Translations under genes and position numbers: made by a program
The notes under the pieces: generated by a model
The model's input: only the letters and a program-made list of their open reading frames with translations
What the model was told of the DNA's origin: nothing
Database searches by the model: none
Shown here: positions 1-5,502 of the stretch, piece by piece
Layout of the letters: every line of letters begins with the position of its first letter
Position numbering within the stretch: position 1 is the stretch's first letter
Assembly: GCA_036556825.1 (NCBI GenBank)
Contig: DATBIR010000024.1
Coordinates: forward strand, 1 to 7,740
DNA: 7,740 bases
Reading direction: 5' to 3'
Source: JAJKJG01 sp036556825
GTDB lineage: Bacteria; Pseudomonadota; Alphaproteobacteria; Rhizobiales; Beijerinckiaceae

Positions 1-427
1 CTAGCGCCTTGGCGAGGACATCCAGCGTGGTGTCGAAGTCGCCGTAACCGAGGGTGCCGCGCGGCGGCGCATCGATACGCTTGAAGGCCTGGTCGGTGAC
101 CGCCGGCTCGAGCACGCCGGGCCCGAAAAACAGCCATTTGAGAAAGACCCCGCGGCGGGGATCGCCGATCGGCACGCTTACGCCCGCCGCCGGAAACGCG
201 TCCGCAAGGTAAAGGCAGATCGCCGCCGACTCGGTCACCACGACATCCCCGTGCCGGATTGCCGGCACTTTACCCATAGGGTTAACGGCCAGATAACGGG
301 GTTCCCGGTTCTCGCCCCGCCTGAGATGGAGAAGGTGGACCTCATACGGCTCGCCGATCTCCTCGAGCAGCCAGTGGACCATTGCGGACCGCGATGGGGC
401 GGCGTGGTAGAGGGTGAGCTTGGGCAT
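1..427 (-). CDS. Glutathione S-transferase family protein (partial, C-terminus beyond window)
   Basis: The first 142 residues of a cytosolic glutathione S-transferase-like protein can be read; the gene runs off the left edge without a stop. The N-terminal thioredoxin-fold domain spans about residues 1-80. It shows the beta1-alpha1 start LTLYHAAPSRSAMVHWLLEE, the cis-proline motif NPMGKVP (49-55) and the glutathione gamma-glutamyl-binding motif TESAAI (65-70). Ser11 or Ser13 at the start of helix 1 is the likely thiolate-activating residue. The all-helical C-terminal domain begins near residue 88 and is cut off. In this family the N-domain binds glutathione and the missing C-domain sets substrate choice, so the substrate cannot be named. 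The start is supported by a GGGAGG ribosome binding site upstream of the ATG at 427. The gene diverges from the DUF1127 gene across a 225-bp spacer. Family assignment is firm; the subclass is not. Confidence 0.9.
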   Translation of the reverse strand, partial: MPKLTLYHAAPSRSAMVHWLLEEIGEPYEVHLLHLRRGENREPRYLAVNPMGKVPAIRHGDVVVTESAAICLYLADAFPAAGVSVPIGDPRRGVFLKWLFFGPGVLEPAVTDQAFKRIDAPPRGTLGYGDFDTTLDVLAKAL

Positions 428-495
428 CGTCGTCCTCCCGATTCCGGTCCTGACCAGCCCGCCGCGTGCGGCTCGGACCATGCGCTGAAAGCGTG

Positions 496-530
496 TTGGT
501 TAACTATCTTCTACATAGCTATGCATTTGA
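496..530. promoter_or_regulatory. AT-rich block in divergent spacer, possible promoter region
   Basis: Within the GC-rich 225-bp spacer between the glutathione S-transferase gene and the DUF1127 gene, this block is conspicuously AT-rich. It contains the palindromes ATAGCTAT (515-522) and ATGCAT (521-526). A loose plus-strand -35/-10 pair, TTGGTT (496-501) and TATGCA (520-525) with an 18-nt gap, can be drawn. A further inverted repeat, TGCAT-TAT-ATGCA, lies at 576-588. Location and composition suggest a shared control region; the exact promoter boxes are a guess. Confidence 0.25.
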
Positions 531-652
531 CGCGGGGCTGACCTTTCCTCCGGCCGCTGCCACAGGCCGCTCGCCTGCATTATATGCACTGCACAAACAG
601 AACTGTCGTCCCTCGGCGCAGCAGGCGCCGCAAGAACAAAGGAGCCGGTCCC

Positions 653-808
653 ATGATCCTGTCATGGCTTTTGTCCAAGATCCGCAATTATCGCCGTTAT
701 CGCGAGACGGTCGAGGAGCTTTCACGGCTCAGCGATCGCGAACTCGACGATCTCGGCATCTCACGCTACGAGATCGATTCGATCGCCCGGTCGAGTGTCC
801 GCGGCTGA
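653..808 (+). CDS. DUF1127 (YjiS-like) small protein, 51 aa
   Basis: This is a small, basic, arginine-rich protein of the DUF1127 family, which is abundant in alphaproteobacteria. The family pattern is clear: a hydrophobic/aromatic N-terminus (MILSWLLSKI), then RNYRRYRETVEELSRL, then the signature SDRELDDLGISRYEI (residues 27-41). An AAAGGAG ribosome binding site (638-644) sits 8 nt before the ATG at 653, which fixes this start; a longer open frame from 584 is less likely because it adds a non-family N-terminus. In related bacteria some DUF1127 proteins bind RNA and act in sRNA or phosphate and stress regulation, but the role of this one is not shown by the sequence. It appears monocistronic, with a GC hairpin 24 bp downstream and a divergent glutathione S-transferase gene upstream. 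Confidence 0.9.
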   Translation: MILSWLLSKIRNYRRYRETVEELSRLSDRELDDLGISRYEIDSIARSSVRG

Positions 809-832
809 ATATACTTTTCATTGCTTGCGAAC

Positions 833-857
833 GCGCCCGCCCCCCGGCGGGCGCTTT
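833..857 (+). terminator. Hairpin terminator after the DUF1127 gene
   Basis: A perfect 9-bp GC stem (833-841 with 846-854) has a CCCC loop and is followed by TTT. It begins 24 bp after the DUF1127 stop. The T-run is short, so efficiency is uncertain, but placement and stem strength fit intrinsic termination of the plus-strand transcript. It also lies downstream of the minus-strand lipoprotein gene that ends at 911 and could act in that direction too, although no T-tract is present on that side. Confidence 0.6.
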
Positions 858-910
858 GCGTTTGCGCCTATGCTCGCGGCGCGTATCTCGCGCCGGCGGT
901 GCAGCTGGGG

Positions 911-1138
911 CTAACCCTTGGCGCGAATGACGCGCTCCTCGGCGACGGCCGGGGCAACGGTCGGGGTGCAGCTCGAGATGAAGCCGTTGAACGGCAACGG
1001 CATCGACATGCACGAGGCCTGAAAACCCGGGGGCGGCGGCGGATTCGGGGAGCCCGCGATCCCCGCGGGATGAACATAACCACAGGCCGTCACGAACGCA
1101 GCGATGGCAACGGCGACGGCAATTTTTACGACAGGCAT
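911..1138 (-). CDS. Small putative lipoprotein, 75 aa, unknown function
   Basis: This protein matches no family I recognise. The N-terminus is a lipoprotein signal peptide: MPVVK, a hydrophobic stretch (IAVAVAIAAFV), then the lipobox VTAC ending at Cys19, where lipidation and cleavage would occur. The mature part is about 57 residues. It has a polyproline run (PPPPP, 33-37) and two further cysteines (Cys43, Cys57) that could form a disulfide in the periplasm. With Gly at mature position 2 it would be expected in the outer membrane by the usual sorting rule. The ribosome binding site is poor (a GGA about 10 nt upstream), and a 7-bp hairpin lies just before it. The gene is 109 bp downstream of, and co-oriented with, the secreted Pro/Ala-rich protein at 1248-1616. 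A basic, arginine/proline-rich alternative frame over the same bases looks like a shadow. Confidence 0.6.
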   Translation of the reverse strand: MPVVKIAVAVAIAAFVTACGYVHPAGIAGSPNPPPPPGFQASCMSMPLPFNGFISSCTPTVAPAVAEERVIRAKG

Positions 1139-1150
1139 GCGCGCGGGTCC

Positions 1151-1169
1151 GTGGCAGAAGGCCTGCCAC
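1151..1169 (-). promoter_or_regulatory. Leader hairpin upstream of the lipoprotein gene
   Basis: GTGGCAG (1151-1157) and CTGCCAC (1163-1169) form a perfect 7-bp inverted repeat with a 5-nt loop. It ends 12 nt before the lipoprotein start codon. It has no following T-run in the minus direction, so it reads better as a 5' leader structure or an operator than as a terminator of the upstream gene. Confidence 0.35.
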
Positions 1170-1247
1170 CGTGCCTCAGCCCCCCCGGGCGGACAAGTGG
1201 ACGAGGTTGCCCCGACGCAAAAACCTTAGTGGTGACGCATCATTACA

Positions 1248-1616
1248 TCAGCAGCCGCGGCAGATGCTGCGCATCAGGCTGCGGTTGATCTCATCGCTGC
1301 GCCGCTGCAGGCGGGCATCGACCTCCTGAGTGGTGGCGGGTTGAACCGCCGGCGAAGCGGGCTGAACCCTGGCGGCGCGCGCCGCAGGCGCCGCCGACGC
1401 TGGTCGCCCTGCCATCCCGCTTCGTGCGCCGCTCGAGCCGGCGCCGGCCGGTGCAGGTGGCGGGGTGACACCGCTTGGCGGCGCGACGGCGCTGGCCCCC
1501 GGCGAGCCGGGGGCGGTTGCCGATGAGGGTGACGAGGAGCCGCTGGTGCCGGTCTGGGCAGCCGCAATGCTGCTCGACATCAGCGCGACGACGACGACCG
1601 CGAGAACCCGGCGCAT
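1248..1616 (-). CDS. Secreted Pro/Ala/Ser-rich protein of unknown function, 122 aa
   Basis: I do not recognise the family. Residues 1-20 are a classic Sec signal peptide (MRRVLAVVVVALMSSSIAAA) with an AxA cleavage site, probably before Gln21. The mature protein is a low-complexity stretch rich in Ser, Pro, Ala and Gly (about 21-95), followed by a more ordered charged segment, TTQEVDARLQRRSDEINRSL (about 96-115), and a C-terminal CRGC with two cysteines. This suggests a disordered periplasmic or envelope linker with a short helical tail. The start at 1616 is chosen because a strong GGGAGGGG ribosome binding site precedes it and the signal peptide begins there; the open frame extends to 1706, but that extension looks untranslated. 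It diverges from the exonuclease III gene and is followed by the small lipoprotein gene on the same strand. Confidence 0.65.
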   Translation of the reverse strand: MRRVLAVVVVALMSSSIAAAQTGTSGSSSPSSATAPGSPGASAVAPPSGVTPPPAPAGAGSSGARSGMAGRPASAAPAARAARVQPASPAVQPATTQEVDARLQRRSDEINRSLMRSICRGC

Positions 1617-1763
1617 GGCTTTCCCCTCCCTTGCTTTTGGGGTCAACGTCATCATGCAAGCGGAGTTGCAGCCTGTCATGCCCGCAAACGATGACGTGAT
1701 CGACACGCAGCCGGGCTTTCATGCCCGCCGCCCGTCCAATCGCGCGCGGGATTGCCGGACACA

Positions 1764-1837
1764 TCCGGGACATGCGTTTTCGGCGAAGCGGTCCCCGTCC
1801 CTGACCAAGTCCGGGGCATGCTTTTTCCGGATCATGC
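1764..1837. repeat. Intergenic repeat-like element with two imperfect copies
   Basis: Two 20-bp segments, at 1764-1783 and 1810-1829, match at 17 of 20 positions (TCCGGG[AG]CATGC[GT]TTTTC[GC]G), with a 46-bp offset. The second copy also carries a GCATG...CATGC inverted repeat (1816-1820 with 1833-1837). The sequence style resembles dispersed palindromic intergenic repeats common in Hyphomicrobiales genomes; that resemblance is from memory. It lies in the divergent spacer between the secreted protein gene and the exonuclease III gene and ends 17 bp before the latter's start, so it would be part of that gene's leader or promoter. Confidence 0.45.
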
Positions 1838-1854
1838 TGTAGAAGGCTCGCGTC

Positions 1855-2634
1855 ATGCGCATCGCCACCTGGAACGTCAATTCCGTCAAGCAGAGGCTGG
1901 AGCACCTCCAGAGATTCCTCAGGAGCGTCGAGCCGGATGTCCTCTGCCTGCAGGAGTTGAAATGCACCGACGAAGCCTTTCCGAGGATGGAGATCGAAGG
2001 GGCCGGCTACAACGTGCTCACGCACGGCCAGAAGGCGTATAACGGCGTCGCCATCCTGTCGAAGCGCCCGCTCGAGGAGACGCGGCGCGGGCTGCCGGGC
2101 GAGACCGACGAGCAGGCGCGCTACCTCGAGGCGATTGTTCCGACCGGCTCGGGGGTGGTGCGGGTCGCATCGATCTACCTGCCCAACGGCAATCCCATGC
2201 GCTCGCCGAAATTCGACTACAAGCTCGGCTGGATGGATCGCCTGAAGGCCCATGCCGGCAGCCTTCTCGCGCTCGAGGAGCCGCTGGTCCTGGCCGGCGA
2301 TTTCAACGTCATCCCCGAGCCGCGCGACGCGCGCTATCCCCAGAACTGGGTCAAGGACGCGCTGTTCCAGCCGGAGACGCGCGCCCGCTTCCGCGAGCTC
2401 ATCAATGTCGGGCTGAACGACGCGGTGCGGAGCTGCGACGACAGCGCCGAGCTGTTCACGTTCTGGGACTATTTCGCGGGCTCGTGGCAGCGCAACAACG
2501 GCATCCGCATCGACCACCTGCTGCTGTCGCCGCAGGCCAGCGACCGCCTCAAGGGCGCGCAGATCCACAAGGAGCCGCGCAGCTGGGACAAGCCGTCCGA
2601 CCACGTGCCGGTGTCGGTCGTTCTGGAGGTGTAA
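1855..2634 (+). CDS. xth: Exodeoxyribonuclease III (xth family AP endonuclease)
   Basis: This is a 259-residue Mg2+-dependent exonuclease III / apurinic endonuclease of base-excision repair, acting on DNA in the cytoplasm. The length is normal for the ExoA/Xth branch. Catalytic motifs appear in the expected order: WNVNS with Asn7, LQELK with metal ligand Glu34, IYLPNG with Tyr108, GDFNV with Asp149 and Asn151, GIRIDHLLLS with Asp220, and the terminal PSDHVPV with the Asp249-His250 pair. No key residue is missing. An in-frame stop at 1840-1842 just upstream, plus an AGAAGG ribosome binding site 8 nt before the ATG, fixes the start at 1855. It stands alone on the plus strand, divergent from the secreted protein gene and convergent with the ExoR-like gene, with a hairpin-filled 27-bp gap after its stop. 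Confidence 0.96.
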   Translation: MRIATWNVNSVKQRLEHLQRFLRSVEPDVLCLQELKCTDEAFPRMEIEGAGYNVLTHGQKAYNGVAILSKRPLEETRRGLPGETDEQARYLEAIVPTGSGVVRVASIYLPNGNPMRSPKFDYKLGWMDRLKAHAGSLLALEEPLVLAGDFNVIPEPRDARYPQNWVKDALFQPETRARFRELINVGLNDAVRSCDDSAELFTFWDYFAGSWQRNNGIRIDHLLLSPQASDRLKGAQIHKEPRSWDKPSDHVPVSVVLEV

Positions 2635-2669
2635 TCTCTGCCCGCAAGCGGGAGAGAGCGCTTAGCGCT
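2635..2669. terminator. Compact convergent hairpin pair between xth and the ExoR-like gene
   Basis: Immediately after the xth stop, TCTCT (2635-2639) pairs with AGAGA (2653-2657) and CCCGC (2641-2645) with GCGGG (2648-2652), with one bulged G. This gives a strong hairpin symmetrical enough to act on both strands. It abuts a second inverted repeat, AGCGC-TTA-GCGCT (2657-2669), whose TTA spacer is the stop codon of the minus-strand ExoR-like gene. There is no clear T-run, so this may be a mRNA 3'-end stabiliser or a weak terminator rather than a canonical one. Confidence 0.5.
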
Positions 2670-3486
2670 TCCTCTTCAGGAACTGCTCGAGCAGTTGCAG
2701 CGCGCGCTGGCGGTCGGTCTGGCTCGTGACGTCGACGGCCTTTTCGTAGAGCTCGGAGATCCAGCGGTCCTTGGCCGGGTCGGCCGCCTCGCGCGCCAGG
2801 ATCAGCCACATCAGGCCGACCGGCGGCTGGCGCGGCACGCCCTTCTGCCCGTGCACGAGAATGTGCCCGAGGAGCGCCTGCGACGGGTGATGACCTTTTT
2901 CGGCGGCGAGATTGAACCAGCGCGCCGCCTGGCGCGGATTCGGGTCGACGCCGGTCCCATCGAGATAAAGCCGCGCCAGGCTGTACTGCGCGTTGGCGTC
3001 GCCGAAATAGGACGCCGCGTGATGGAACATGTCGTGCGCGCGGGCCGCGTCGGCGCGCACATAGGTCCCCTTGATGCCGTCGAGGAAATACGTGCCGATG
3101 GCGACATAGGCATTGGCCACGGCCGCGGCGTTGGGCGAATCCGGCGCGTCCTCGGCATTGTCGTCGACGATCTTGGAGAAATGCTCGAAGGCCTTCAGAT
3201 CGTCGTGCGGGACGCCGTCGCCGTTCGCATACATCCGGCCGAGCTTCCAGCGGGCCAGCGGATGGCCCTGCTTGGCCGCGAATTCAAGCGCCTGCGCGGC
3301 GCCTTCCTTGTCGCCGGCATTGTAGTCGCGCACGGCGCTGCGCACGGCCTCGTTGGCCGATGCATAGCGGGCCGTCGGGCCGCCGCGCCCCTGCGGGCGC
3401 GACGGCACATCGAGCGCCGAAACAGGACCGAACGCGCCGACCAGGAATGCGCCGAGCGCGATCGCTGCGAGTCTAGATGTCCGCAT
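2662..3486 (-). CDS. exoR: ExoR-like periplasmic Sel1-repeat (TPR-like) protein
   Basis: This 274-residue protein has a Sec signal peptide (about residues 1-24, MRTSRLAAIALG...GPVSA, then LDVPS) followed by Sel1-like repeats. Recognisable units are at about 60-95 (ALEFAAKQGHPLARWKLGRM, then YANGDGV), 96-138, 145-180 (QYSLARLYLDGTGVDPN) and 184-219 (RQAARWFNLAAEKGHHPSQA). The arrangement, length and phrases such as WKLGRMYA.GDGV and PRQAARWF.LAAEKGH match my memory of ExoR. ExoR is the rhizobial periplasmic inhibitor of the ExoS sensor kinase that restrains exopolysaccharide synthesis and responds to acid or host cues; here the role is inferred. No ExoS/ChvI partner is in the window. The start at 3486 gives the signal peptide directly; an 84-codon upstream extension is antisense-like Arg/Ser-rich noise. 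It overlaps the end of ilvD by 14 bp, so it is probably co-transcribed. Confidence 0.75.
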   Translation of the reverse strand: MRTSRLAAIALGAFLVGAFGPVSALDVPSRPQGRGGPTARYASANEAVRSAVRDYNAGDKEGAAQALEFAAKQGHPLARWKLGRMYANGDGVPHDDLKAFEHFSKIVDDNAEDAPDSPNAAAVANAYVAIGTYFLDGIKGTYVRADAARAHDMFHHAASYFGDANAQYSLARLYLDGTGVDPNPRQAARWFNLAAEKGHHPSQALLGHILVHGQKGVPRQPPVGLMWLILAREAADPAKDRWISELYEKAVDVTSQTDRQRALQLLEQFLKRKR

Positions 3487-5203
3487 AACTCTGCTTTTCT
3501 TTCGCGCCCCCAGGGTGCGTGACGGCGCCGTCCTTCGCCGAGCCGACCGTTTGCGCATATTTCCAGATGTAGCCGGAGCCGAACTCGCTCTCGCGCGGCG
3601 ACCAGGCCTTGCGGCGGGTCGCCAGTTCGGCCTCCGGAAGCTCGACGTCGAGCGTGCCCTTGATCGCGTCGATGGCGATGATGTCGCCGTCCCTGAGGAG
3701 CCCGATCGGCCCGCCAACCGCGGCCTCCGGCCCGACATGGCCGATGCAGAAGCCGCGCGTTGCGCCGGAGAAGCGGCCGTCGGTGATCAGCGCGACCTTG
3801 TCGCCCATGCCCTGTCCGTAAAGCGCCGCGGTGGTGGCGAGCATCTCGCGCATGCCCGGGCCGCCGCGTGGGCCCTCGTAGCGGATGACCAGGACCTCGC
3901 CTTCCTTGTATTGGCGGTTCCTGACCGCCTCGAAGCAGGCTTCCTCGTTGTCGAAGCAACGGGCCGGGCCGCGGAACGTCTGCCGGTCCCTGGCCATGCC
4001 GGCGACCTTCACGATCGCGCCCTCGGGAGCGAGGTTGCCCTTGAGGCCGACGACGCCGCCGGTCGGCGTGAGCGGAGCGTTGGCCGGACGGACCACGTCC
4101 TGGTCCGGATTCCACGCCACATTGGCCAGGTTCTCGGCCATCGTGCGGCCGGTCACGGTCAGGACGTCGCCATGCATGAAGCCGTGGTCGAGCAGCGTCT
4201 TCATCAGCAGCGGGATGCCGCCCGCCTCGAACAGGTCCTTGGCGACATAGCGGCCGCCGGGCTTCAAATCGGCGACATAGGGCGTGCGCTTGAAGATCTC
4301 GGCGACGTCGAACAGATCGAACTTGATGCCGCATTCATGGGCGATGGCGGGCAGGTGCAGCGCCGCGTTGGTCGAGCCTCCGGAGGCGGCGACAACGGTG
4401 GCGGCGTTTTCCAGGGCCTTGCGGGTGACGATGTCGCGCGGGCGGATCTGAGTCCGGATCAGGTCCATCACCATTTCGCCGGCGGTGGCGCAGAAGCGGT
4501 CACGCAGGTCGTAAGGTGCGGGGGCGCCCGCGGAGTAAGGCAGCGCCAGGCCGATCGCCTCGGACACGGTGGCCATGGTGTTGGCCGTGAATTGCGCCCC
4601 GCACGCGCCCGCCGACGGGCAGGCGACCTGCTCGAGCTCTTCGAGGTCGGCGTCCGACATGGCGCCGACCGAATACTTGCCGACCGCCTCGAAGACGTCC
4701 TGGACGGTGACCGGCTTGCCCTTGAAGGTGCCGGGCAGGATCGAGCCGCCATAGATGAAGATCGACGGCACGTTCAGGCGGCACATCGCCATCATCATGC
4801 CGGGCAGCGACTTGTCGCAACCGGCCATGCCGACGAGGGCGTCGTAGGAATGGCCGCGCATGGTCAACTCGACCGAGTCGGCGATCACCTCGCGCGACGG
4901 CAGCGAAGACTTCATGCCTTGGTGACCCATGGCGATGCCGTCGGTCACGGTGATGGTGCAGAACTCGCGCGGCGTGCCTCCGGCCGACGCGACGCCCTTC
5001 TTGACCGCCTGGGCCTGGCGCATCAGCGCGATGTTGCAAGGGGCGGCTTCGTTCCAGCAGGTGGCGACGCCAACGAAAGGCTGATGGATCTGTTCCCGGG
5101 TCAGACCCATGGCGTAGTAGTACGACCGGTGCGGGGCCCGCTCGGGGCCCTCGGTCACATGCCGGCTAGGCAGTTTCGTCTTGTCCGTCAGACGCGCATC
5201 CAT
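3473..5203 (-). CDS. ilvD: Dihydroxy-acid dehydratase
   Basis: This 576-residue Fe-S enzyme converts 2,3-dihydroxy-isovalerate and 2,3-dihydroxy-3-methylvalerate to the 2-keto acids that precede valine, leucine and isoleucine. The first IlvD signature CDKSLPGMMMA is at 129-139 and the second, LITDGRFSGATRG, at about 472-484, with Ser479 as the probable catalytic base. Cluster-ligand cysteines fit Cys56 (or Cys49) in CWNEAAPC, Cys129 and Cys201 in PSAGACGAQF. Asp88 in TVTDGIAMGHQGM is a likely Mg2+ ligand. The length fits the shorter IlvD branch rather than the ~616-residue E. coli form. The start at 5203 (MDARLTDKTKLPSRHVTEGP) matches the family N-terminus; in-frame starts at 5239 (ATG) and 5275 (GTG) would add non-family residues. 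The ribosome binding site is weak. The downstream ExoR-like gene overlaps its last 14 bp. Confidence 0.97.
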   Translation of the reverse strand: MDARLTDKTKLPSRHVTEGPERAPHRSYYYAMGLTREQIHQPFVGVATCWNEAAPCNIALMRQAQAVKKGVASAGGTPREFCTITVTDGIAMGHQGMKSSLPSREVIADSVELTMRGHSYDALVGMAGCDKSLPGMMMAMCRLNVPSIFIYGGSILPGTFKGKPVTVQDVFEAVGKYSVGAMSDADLEELEQVACPSAGACGAQFTANTMATVSEAIGLALPYSAGAPAPYDLRDRFCATAGEMVMDLIRTQIRPRDIVTRKALENAATVVAASGGSTNAALHLPAIAHECGIKFDLFDVAEIFKRTPYVADLKPGGRYVAKDLFEAGGIPLLMKTLLDHGFMHGDVLTVTGRTMAENLANVAWNPDQDVVRPANAPLTPTGGVVGLKGNLAPEGAIVKVAGMARDRQTFRGPARCFDNEEACFEAVRNRQYKEGEVLVIRYEGPRGGPGMREMLATTAALYGQGMGDKVALITDGRFSGATRGFCIGHVGPEAAVGGPIGLLRDGDIIAIDAIKGTLDVELPEAELATRRKAWSPRESEFGSGYIWKYAQTVGSAKDGAVTHPGGAKEKQSYADI

Positions 5204-5238
5204 CACTCGACTCGCTTCGTTGGCGTGGGTTGTCCGCA

Positions 5239-5261
5239 TGATTCCGCAACTCGCGGAATCA
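5239..5261 (-). promoter_or_regulatory. Perfect 9-bp inverted repeat in the ilvD leader/promoter
   Basis: TGATTCCGC (5239-5247) and GCGGAATCA (5253-5261) are exact inverted copies around a 5-nt centre, ending 35 bp before the ilvD start. No T-run follows in the minus direction, so it is not a standard attenuator terminator. An operator for a dimeric regulator or a 5' UTR hairpin are both possible. The remaining 299-bp spacer (5204-5502) shows no leader peptide rich in branched-chain residues, no T-box and no convincing -35/-10 pair; otherwise I see nothing in it besides a weak hairpin next to the upstream operon. Confidence 0.4.
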
Positions 5262-5481
5262 GCGCGGTCTGCCACGCGACCGCCTGACGGCGCAACGAGT
5301 CTCTGGATGCGTCGATGGAGCCCATCAGCGACTCTTCGGCGCCCCCCGGGATCTCTCCGTAAAGCGTTGAAGTCTAACCAGCTTCTTGAGCTACAAAGGT
5401 CGTCCCGGTTTATGGCGGGATCGCGGCGGAGGTTGGCTTGCCCAAGGGCATTGTTGCGGATGAGTGAAGATGGTGAACGCA

Positions 5482-5497
5482 GTTGCGCGCGAGCAAC
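5482..5497 (-). terminator. Weak hairpin just after the arsS-transferase operon
   Basis: GTTGC (5482-5486) and GCAAC (5493-5497) form a 5-bp stem with a 6-nt GC loop, starting 5 nt after the stop codon of the DUF2064 gene. There is no T-tract, so it may mark the transcript end but does not look like an efficient intrinsic terminator. Read-through into ilvD, 299 bp further on, cannot be excluded. Confidence 0.25.
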
Positions 5498-5502
5498 ATA
5501 AG

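Noticed and set aside
868..1083. Arg/Pro-rich minus-strand frame overlapping the small lipoprotein
   Set aside because: It is an out-of-frame reading with extreme arginine content and no signal or domain; the lipoprotein frame has a clear lipobox.
1204..1226. Possible terminator after the secreted protein gene (AGGTTGC...GCAAAAACCT)
   Set aside because: The stem is interrupted by a three-base bulge and no T-run follows in the minus direction, so it is too weak to call.
1291..2604. A 437-codon minus-strand open frame across the secreted protein gene and xth
   Set aside because: It is antisense to xth and runs out of frame over the 1248-1616 gene. It has no coherent domain and is a GC-bias shadow.
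3195..4334. A 379-codon minus-strand frame overlapping ilvD and the ExoR-like gene
   Set aside because: It is an out-of-frame reading of ilvD on the same strand, rich in Arg and His, with no family motif.
5204..5275. Longer ilvD starting at 5239 or 5275
   Set aside because: The added residues do not resemble the IlvD N-terminus, while MDARLTDKTKLPSRHV at 5203 does. The extension would also turn the perfect inverted repeat into coding sequence.
3515..5287. A 590-codon open frame on the plus strand covering ilvD
   Set aside because: It is fully antisense to a well-supported ilvD, its translation is Arg/Gly/Ala/Asp-rich with no recognisable motifs, and long antisense frames are expected in GC-rich genes with strong third-position bias.
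5204..5502. Attenuator, T-box or leader peptide upstream of ilvD
   Set aside because: I found no short frame rich in Leu/Val/Ile codons, no terminator with a T-run and no T-box-like sequence; only the inverted repeat remains.
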